From contig JAMXIF010001195.1 of NCBI GenBank assembly GCA_028583685.1, positions 14,655,101 to 14,719,100 of the forward strand: 64,000 bases of DNA, read 5' to 3'. The notes under the pieces were generated by a model. The model saw only the letters and a program-made list of their open reading frames with translations. It was not told the origin of the DNA and searched no databases. The DNA is from Petaurus breviceps papuanus. Its lineage: Eukaryota; Chordata; Mammalia; Diprotodontia; Petauridae. Both the position numbers and the translations under genes were made by a program. Of the stretch, positions 57,991 to 64,000 are shown one piece after another. How positions within the stretch are numbered: position 1 is the stretch's first letter; the number at the start of each line of letters is the position of its first letter.

Positions 57991-58113
57991 ACACATCGGA
58001 AAAAGAAATGTCAAGCCACTGTAGTATCTTTGGCAACAAAACCCTGTGGACAGTATTGGCATGCATGTCCACAGGGTCATGAGGAGCTGGACATGACTGA
58101 ATGACTGAACAAC
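57991..58113 (+). mobile_element. 5'-truncated SINE tail with target duplication
   Basis: Only the right part of the long-form SINE: 'tgtcaagccactgtagtatctttggcaacaaaaccc...gtcatgaggagctggacatgactgaatgactgaacaac'. Target duplication AAGGCATAAG (57981-57990) against AAAGCATAAG (58114-58123). Confidence 0.85.
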
Positions 58114-58550
58114 AAAGCATAAGGCTACTGGAAAGGTAGGAGGAAGATAAGTTTTTAAAACCTTCATATACTAAGCATAGGTTTGGGTATTAGTTCCTGA
58201 TGGTGGTAAAGAACCAGTGGATTTTATGGAACAGGGGGATGATGTAGTCAAACCTATAAAATAGGGAAGTCACTTTGGTGGTTTAATGGAGGGTAGATGA
58301 GAGGGGCAAGAGCCTTGAGACAGGCAGATTCACCAGCAGTCTTAAGAAATAATCCAAGGGCGGGGTGATGAGAGCCCCATAGCTGATCTATGGAGGGGGT
58401 GACAGATGGTGAGGAGGCAAGAATGACACCTAGATTGCAAATCTGAGGGACTGGGAGAATGGTATTATCCTCTACACGAACAGGGAAAGTAGCAGGTGGG
58501 GAGTATTTAGGAGGAAAGATATGTTTATTACCCAAGTAGGTACACAAACA

Positions 58551-58606
58551 TGTATGTATGTATGTATGTATGTATGTATATGTATATACATGTATGTATC
58601 TCAGAG
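58551..58606. repeat. (TATG)n microsatellite
   Basis: About seven ATGT/TATG units (58551-58580) grading into TATATGTATATACATGTATG. Confidence 0.95.
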
Positions 58607-58659
58607 AAGAGTTACCAGACTAGATTTTTTCTAGCTGCTCTCCTAAATATTGTTAATCT

Positions 58660-58950
58660 AGAGAAGAGCTTCCTAAATGTTCTCTACTCATGATTCCTTT
58701 TCATATTTTGGCAGTGTTTGTGGGAATTGTATGGCCTGAGGGCATGTGCAGTCCAAAGTGCACATGCTTTGTGTTCAGAACCAAGGCTGCAGTAAAGTTG
58801 TGGAATGCAATAGGGGCAAGCACTGCCAGAAACACCTTGAATTCATTATGTGTTTTATTTTTAATTAATTTTTGGTCACTGTGCATTCAGAAAACTTCTA
58901 CTGTTGTCAAATTTTGGGGGCTACAACCCACAGTTTAAGAAGCATTGGTT
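58660..58950. mobile_element. hAT-like MITE remnant (tentative)
   Basis: The right end, read on minus, is 'ccaatgcttcttaaactgtgggttgtagccccc', the form of many hAT nonautonomous ends (...cttaaactgtgggtcacgacccc). The left end 'agcttcctaaatgttctctactcatgattcc' is only loosely its complement. The inner region has no coding capacity. Confidence 0.45.
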
Positions 58951-59265
58951 TAGAAGGAATAATTTTTCCCTCTAAGGTAAAAGAAATTAGAGAAGTTAAA
59001 GAGATTAGAAAATACCAGACAATATACATACAAAACGATCTCTTCTTCTAGGAACAAGATAACTCAGTTCAACTCAGTCTTTCCTAAGGGAAATTTCTCT
59101 GAGGTTTCTGTGGAGGCAAATTGGAAATCAGGAATATGTTGAGGTGGTGTCCTTCTCCTACATATGTGTCACCAAAAATCTTTTTCTTTCTCCCCAGAAT
59201 CAGGAATCATGTATTCTCTCTTGAAGCATGGCGGAACAAAAGTGTCTCCTCTCTCCTAAGTTCTT

Positions 59266-62071
59266 TTTTTTAAAATTTATTTTTCAAATGCTTTATTAAC
59301 TTCTGATTTACATCATTCATTTCTGCCAGATTTTGAGTTACAAAATTTCTCCTCATTTTTCCCCTACCCACCTCCCCAAAATAGCAGTTCCAAAGGATAT
59401 CCCCTCCTCCAATCTTCTCTCTCCCATATTTTATCCCATGCCCCTTTCAACTTTTCCAGTGGATCTCTATGCCCCAATGGCCTGTATATCTTATTTCCCA
59501 ATTACATGTAAAATTGTATTGATAATAGTATATATTTGATTTTAAAACTTTGAATTCCAGATTCATTCCCTTCCTCCCTTGTCACCCACCCTTATTGGGA
59601 AGATAAGCAGTTCAGTATAGATTGTACATGTGCGGCTAATGCAAAACAATAACATAGTAGATATATTGTAAAAGACTGACTATATTTAGCTCCCTCCTAT
59701 CTCACCTCCCACTTGTTCTATTATCTATTTTGATCCTGTCCCTTTTCAAAAGTGGGTGCTTCCATTCCCCCCCCCCAGCCTGCCCTCCCTTCCATCATTC
59801 CCCCTCTCATCCCCTTCCCCCCTACTCTCCTGTAGGGTGAGATACACTATGTAGTGTGTATTTCATTCCCTCTGCAAGCCAAATTCAATGAGAATAAAGT
59901 TTACCCATTCCCTTTTGCCTTCCCATTCTTCCCTTCCACTGTAACCATATCCCCTTGCCTCTTCTATATGGCATAGTTTACCCCATTCTGTCTCTCCCCA
60001 TCTCCTCTCATTATATTTCTCTCTCACCTCTTAATTTCACCTTTTAATTATCATCCCTTCCTGTTAAATTGTTCCTGCACTCTCTACCTATGTATACCTG
60101 TAACCGTGTATACACACATTTATATATGTATTCATATGCCCATATACCCTCATATATGTGTGTGTGTGTGTGTGTATCTATTTCCTTCAACTACTGAGAA
60201 AAGATTCATGAGTTACAATTATTGTTTTTCTATCTATGAATGTTAATAGTTCAACTTTGATAAGTTCCTTATGATTTCTTTTCCCTGTTTACCTTCTCAT
60301 GCATCTCTTGCTTCTTGTATCTGAATGTCAAATTTTCTATTCAACTTTGTTTTTTTTCAGCAAGAATGCTTGAAAGTCCTCTATTCCACTGAATGACCAT
60401 ATTTTCCCCTGAAACACGATACTCAGTTTTTCTGGGTAGGTGACTCTTGGTATTAATCCCAGCTCCTTTGACCTCCGGAATATCATATTCCAAGCCCTTC
60501 GATCCCTCAGTGTAGAAGCTGCCAGATCCTGGTTTATCTTGATTATGTTTCCACAATATTCAAATTGTTTTTTTCCTGGCTGCTTGTAATATTCTCTCCT
60601 TAATCTGGGAATTCCAGAACCTGGCTATAATATTCCTAGGAGTTTTCTTTTTGGAAGCTTTTTCAGGAGGTGATCGGTGGATTCTTTCATCTCTATTTTG
60701 CCCTCTGGTTCTAAAACATCAGGGAAGTTTTATTTGAGAACTTCCTGGAAGATGGTTTCTAGGTTCTTACTTTGGTCATGGCTTTCAGGTAGTCCAATAA
60801 TTTTTAAATTATCTCTCCTGGATCTATTTTCCAGGTCAGTGGTTTTTCCCATGAGATATTTCACATTGCCTTCTATTCCTTCATTTGTTTGGATCTGTTT
60901 AACAGCATCTTGATTTCTCATAAAGTCATTAGCTTCCATTTGCTCCAATCTAATTCTAAAGTAATGATTCTCCTCATTGAGCTTTTGAGATTCTTTTTCC
61001 ATCTGGCAAATTCTGCTTTTTAAGGTATTCTTCTCCTCAATGCCTTTTTGAGTCTCTTTTGCCATTTGAGTTAGTCTAGTTTTTAAGGTGTGATTTTCCT
61101 CAGTCAGGCTATTGACTCTCATTTCATAATTTTCTTGAATTGTTCTCATTTCTCTTCCCAAGTTTTCCTCCACTTCTCTTATCTGCTTCTTAAGGTTCTC
61201 TATGGCCTGTAACCAGCTTATATGTTCCTTTGAAACTTTTGGTGCAGGAGTTCTGACTTCACTGTCTTCCTCCTGTTCCATGCTTTGCTCCATTTTGGCC
61301 CCAAAATAGGAGTCTAATGTTGGAATCTTCTGTCTGCTTTTTTTCCTTTGCCTGGTCATGTTGCCCCTCAGTCACTTGACCCCTGAGCTTTTTGCCACTG
61401 TAGGACTCTGCCACCAGACAGGGGAGCTTTCGTCCCAAATGCAGGGGTTTGCTCAGCTGCCGGAGTTATTAGATGGGTGCCCTCTCTGAAGTCTCCACAT
61501 GCTCTGGCAAGCTGGACACACACCCCAGGATCATCCACCCTAGACTGCAATCCAGATCCAAGCAGCTTAAAGCAAGAGTGATTACCCCTCAGACTGGTGC
61601 TTGGTCCCCCTACACTCTGCAGGCCAGGAGCTGAAGCTGCCACATGGCACTGGCTGGCTGTGCCAGCATCTTAGTGGCCTCTCACTCTGGGGGCAAAAGC
61701 CACGCACTCCCACTTACTGGGTCCAGACTGCACTGACCTCTCACTTTGTCCTTCACATCTGTGTGTTGATGAATCTGGAAATGGCCACAGCTGCTGCTGA
61801 TCTGGAGTCCCTCCAGCTGGGAGCTGGTCAGGCCCGCCCTGGGGCTAAAGCCTTATTGTGGGCCTGGGCTCAGCTCCCAGAGTGCTGAGCAGGCCTGATT
61901 CCTGCCAGCCTGCCAGGCTGCCCTCAGTGGGAGGTTAGTTTTTCTGTGTCATTTTGTGGGTTTTGCAGGTCCAAAGTTTGTTCACAGTTCCCTTTTACAT
62001 GGATTGGGGAAAGTCGAAGCAGGAGCTTCAGGGTGGTCCTGCTTCTACTCTGCCATCTTGACTCCACCCCC
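59266..62071 (-). mobile_element. HAL1-like half-L1, full length
   Basis: About 2.8 kb with a 15-bp target duplication, CTCTCCTAAGTTCTT (59251-59265) against CTCTCCCAAGTTCTT (62072-62086). On minus: 5' end GGGGGGTGGAGTCAAGATGGCAG, 5'UTR to about 61360, ORF1 (61359 to about 60250), then a 3' region with (CA)n at 60157-60174, and a poly(A) tail. No ORF2 is present, yet both ends are complete. That is the definition of a HAL1-type element, which must borrow L1 enzymes. Four other copies or relatives lie at 1.7, 3.7, 12.3 and 28.5 kb. Confidence 0.88.
60730..61359 (-). CDS. HAL1-like ORF1 protein, N-terminal 209 codons (element-encoded)
   Basis: Start MTRQRKKSRQKIPTLDSYFGAK. Residues about 50-165 are a long coiled coil with heptad leucines (LKKQIREVEENLG, SLTEENHTLKTRLTQMAKE, EEKNTLKSRICQMEKESQKLNEEN). 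From about residue 175, TTDLENRSRRDNLKIIGLPE is the start of the RNA-binding RRM. The frame ends at a premature stop after IFQEVLK. The code beyond continues recognisably (FPDVLEPEGKIEMKE), so the original protein was about 330-340 residues. It would bind RNA as a trimer. It is a LINE protein and not a host gene. Confidence 0.85.
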   Translation of the reverse strand: MTRQRKKSRQKIPTLDSYFGAKMEQSMEQEEDSEVRTPAPKVSKEHISWLQAIENLKKQIREVEENLGREMRTIQENYEMRVNSLTEENHTLKTRLTQMAKETQKGIEEKNTLKSRICQMEKESQKLNEENHYFRIRLEQMEANDFMRNQDAVKQIQTNEGIEGNVKYLMGKTTDLENRSRRDNLKIIGLPESHDQSKNLETIFQEVLK

Positions 62072-62089
62072 CTCTCCCAAGTTCTTAAG

Positions 62090-62940
62090 GCAATTCATAA
62101 ACATGTTATTGATTTTCTTGTTCTCTCCACCAATGAGGAGAGTCTTCTGCTAAAATTCTTAAGTCAGATTCAATGGTTCCATATACAGGCACATATTCAA
62201 TCATATTGTTTACATGAACAGAATATAAGTTCTATGAAAGAAAAGACTGCTCTTTTTGGGGAAGGGGACCTTTTTATCCACAGGGCCTGCCCTAGATTAG
62301 AGTAGACACTGTTTTATTGGTTCGTTGCTGGAACTTAAAAAAGCCATATGAAGAAGGAGGTCACTACTCCCTGCAGTTTGCAACTGGGGAAGTCACTTCA
62401 CTCCTTGCTTCCATGACCTTTGAGAAGAACTGCTGTTGGGGTCAAGAGAATCTATGGTAATGGTTGCTCAGGAAGGCTTATATAGTGAGGGAGACCTCAA
62501 GTCTCAGACACACAATGGCCACATCTCTAACAAGGATTTTACCTCAGTTTCCAGCAAGATATCGGTAAATGACATCTGGGGCTTCAATTGCATAAGAACT
62601 CCTGACTAGGTAAATTTGTTTGAAGATACCAGATATTTCAATTTTGGGGTCTGTAGGTAGGCATGATTAGTATGCAGAAGAATAAAGCATTATATATGGA
62701 AGAAGCATTGTAAAGATTATATTAGGGTTGGCATGTAAGGCAACTGGAAAAAGTAAGTGTGTGGTTAAATAATTTCTTGTAAACCTTTCAAAATGTAGTT
62801 TCTGTTGCTAATAACTGGGTGGTGCACTGAAAATCCTTAACAAACTGCTCTCCAGAGAAACAAAAATTTTAAAAAAGCATGAACTCATTGCACACATTCA
62901 AGTTTAGTCTTCATTATTAAGATTTCCTCCATCACTTTCT
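62090..62940. other. No recognised feature
   Basis: Non-repetitive-looking sequence without a credible ORF. The 119-codon plus frame at 61946-62305 starts inside the HAL1-like 5'UTR and shows no motif, so I do not treat it as a gene. Confidence 0.45.
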
Positions 62941-62944
62941 TATG

Positions 62945-63145
62945 TCTAGACCTGGTCTAGAAAGTGATGGAGAAAATCTAGGTCCTTGGGTATGGCCCTC
63001 TGACTGAATCAAAGTTTTGCTAAAAGATTCCTTTTATTAAGGGGGCTAATTTTGCTAAGTTTGGATGCAAAGGGCCGCACTTTTGGACCCAGAGGACTAC
63101 ATGTGACTTTGAGGCCACAGATTCCCCATCTGTGGTCTAGAAAAT
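62945..63145. mobile_element. hAT-type MITE, old copy of the terminal family
   Basis: Palindrome-like. The left part has 'ctaggtccttgggtatggccctctgactgaatcaaag' and the right part has 'tttggatgcaaagggccgcacttttggacc' and 'tgactttgaggccacagattcccc', which are complements of the 63.85-kb element's 'ggggaacctgtggcctcgaagccac' and 'gaccctttgaccgaatcc'. The centre reads 'ccttttattaaggggg'. It is diverged, so older than the 63.85-kb copy. Confidence 0.75.
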
Positions 63146-63309
63146 GAATGAAATGATAAATGATATCTGTTTATAGCCTTTGTTGATTTCAGAGGCATAA
63201 ATACTCATACTGAAAATTTAACATCCAGGAATCAGGAACCAAGAACTCCAGAACACTCTTAAGAATACTAATTGCACTAGGTACAATGAAGCATCATCAA
63301 ATTAGATGC

Positions 63310-63482
63310 AGAAGAGACCTCTGGTCTAGCTAGTCCAAATGCCTCATTTCATAGAGGCAGAAATTGAAACCCAGAAAGTTAAGTGACTTGTCCAAGGTTC
63401 CACAATTACTAAATGTCATAGAAAGTATTTGGACTTAAGTCCTTTGGTTTGAGTTAGCATTTTTTCTACTGCAACATTTCTT
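63310..63482 (+). mobile_element. MIR-like SINE
   Basis: Contains 'gagacctctggtctagctagtcc', 'cctcatttcatagaggcagaaattgaaaccc', 'gttaagtgacttgtccaaggttccac' and 'tggacttaagtcctttgg', then a 'ctactgcaaca' end. This is the standard layout. Confidence 0.8.
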
Positions 63483-63844
63483 AGCTAATTATCATTTTCA
63501 GAGTTGGCAACTTGGGAGATTCAGCAAGGAATACATAGATGAGGGCCTTGGTAGTCTGCTGGAAACAGAGCCATGGGAAAGGCGACTCTGAATCAAGAAT
63601 ACTGGTGAACAAGACACCCAATACAGGTAAAGAAGCCACTCCCCACTTTATCAGGAAATGATGTTTCCTCCAGCAAGATGGGAGGAAAGCTTCAAGAAGA
63701 TGACAAAGCATAAAGATCGTAAGGTGGAAGTGTGCTGGCACCATCTCAAACTGACTCCCAAGAGCTGATTGTTGTCATTTCATCAAAGTAAATCATCAAA
63801 GGCGACCAATTAAAGATCAATTTATTTATTTATTTTTTGTCTAA

Positions 63845-64000
63845 CAGGGGTGGGGAACCTGTGGCCTCGAAGCCACATGTGACCCTCTAGGTCTTCAAGT
63901 GAGACCCTTTGACCGAATCCAAACTTCAAGGAACAAATCAGATTTGATGCCAGTCAAAGGGTCATGCTTGAGGACCTAGAAGGTCACATGTGGCTTTGAG
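63845..64000. mobile_element. hAT-type MITE with long inverted arms, cut by window end
   Basis: Starts CAGGGGTGGGGAACC at 63845, a hAT-like CAGGGGTGG terminus, and continues 'tgtggcctcgaagccacatgtgaccctctaggtcttcaag'. The complementary arm begins near 63950 ('gccagtcaaagggtcatgc...gacctagaaggtcacatgtggctttgag') and runs off the window. The 8-bp target site would be TTGTCTAA on the left (63837-63844). There is no coding sequence. Confidence 0.85.

Larger units (their letters stand above)
57028..58520 (+). mobile_element. L2-like long repeat carrying three later insertions
   Basis: Head 'atcaatcaataaacatttattaagcacctacagtgtgccagacattgtgctaagc', then 'ctaatgggggagacagc', an LTR (57165-57546), 'acaagatacatacaggataaaaag', a SINE (57663-57802), 'gtaggtggagatgaggagggagag', a SINE tail (57991-58113), then 'aagtcactttggtggtttaatgg' and 'ggcagattcaccagcagtc'. 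The host sequence reads continuously across all three. It is therefore older than each insert. Confidence 0.78.

Overview
The window is vertebrate nuclear DNA and almost certainly marsupial. It is AT-rich, has few CpGs and no bacterial gene layout. It is packed with tRNA-derived SINEs whose head (GGCAGCTAGGTGG, then 'gagttcaaatc' and 'gtgaccctgggcaagtcac') is the common marsupial type, and with L1, half-L1 (HAL1-like), L2, CR1/L3 and RTE-like LINEs, hAT-type MITEs and ERV-L-like retroviral fossils. I could not find any exon of a host protein-coding gene. Every long reading frame I could place lies in, or antisense to, a transposable element or microsatellite.

Layout. 0-7.3 kb: a (CT)n microsatellite, SINE/MIR pieces, a rearranged HAL1-like copy (minus) and an internally deleted L1 (plus). 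7.4-10.2 kb: a repeat-poor stretch. 10.2-12.1 kb: microsatellites and MIR/hAT debris. 12.3-16.4 kb: an L1/HAL1-type insertion bounded by target-site duplications and carrying an LTR. 16.4-26.5 kb: a three-level nest in which an old minus-strand L1 is split by an RTE-like LINE, itself split by a younger 4.9-kb L1 with recognisable ORF1, endonuclease and reverse transcriptase. The outer L1 ends in a degenerate 43-bp tandem array. 26.5-28 kb: little recognised. 28-32 kb: an L2-like remnant, a HAL1-like copy holding a solo LTR, and an inverted L1 5'UTR.

32.1-39.5 kb: a broken minus-strand ERV-L-like provirus with two LTRs, gag, protease, RT, RNase H, integrase and a dUTPase-like segment, and a foreign plus-strand LTR inside it. 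39.5-45.3 kb: L2/CR1 remnants and repeat-poor sequence with a perfect 39-bp duplication. 45.9 kb: a second solo LTR of the 28.7-kb family. 47.7-48.9 kb: a retroposed 7SL RNA pseudogene, a palindromic MITE and an L2 tail. 49.8-52.3 kb: a shorter relative of the ERV-L-like element, sitting inside a SINE. 53-58.5 kb: L2-like remnants carrying SINEs and another solo LTR, around a repeat-poor block at 55.1-56.6 kb. 59.3-62.1 kb: a nearly complete HAL1-like element with target duplications. 62.9-64 kb: two copies of a GGGGTGGGGAACC-type hAT MITE, the last cut by the window end.

These elements do not work together as a system. The value of the window lies in its stratigraphy: target duplications and nesting give a relative order of insertions. 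I saw no convincing new biological system. The least expected items are the 43-bp array at the L1 5' end, the 7SL pseudogene, the small inversion inside a HAL1 copy, and the palindromic MITE. Family names come from recognition by eye, without a library search.
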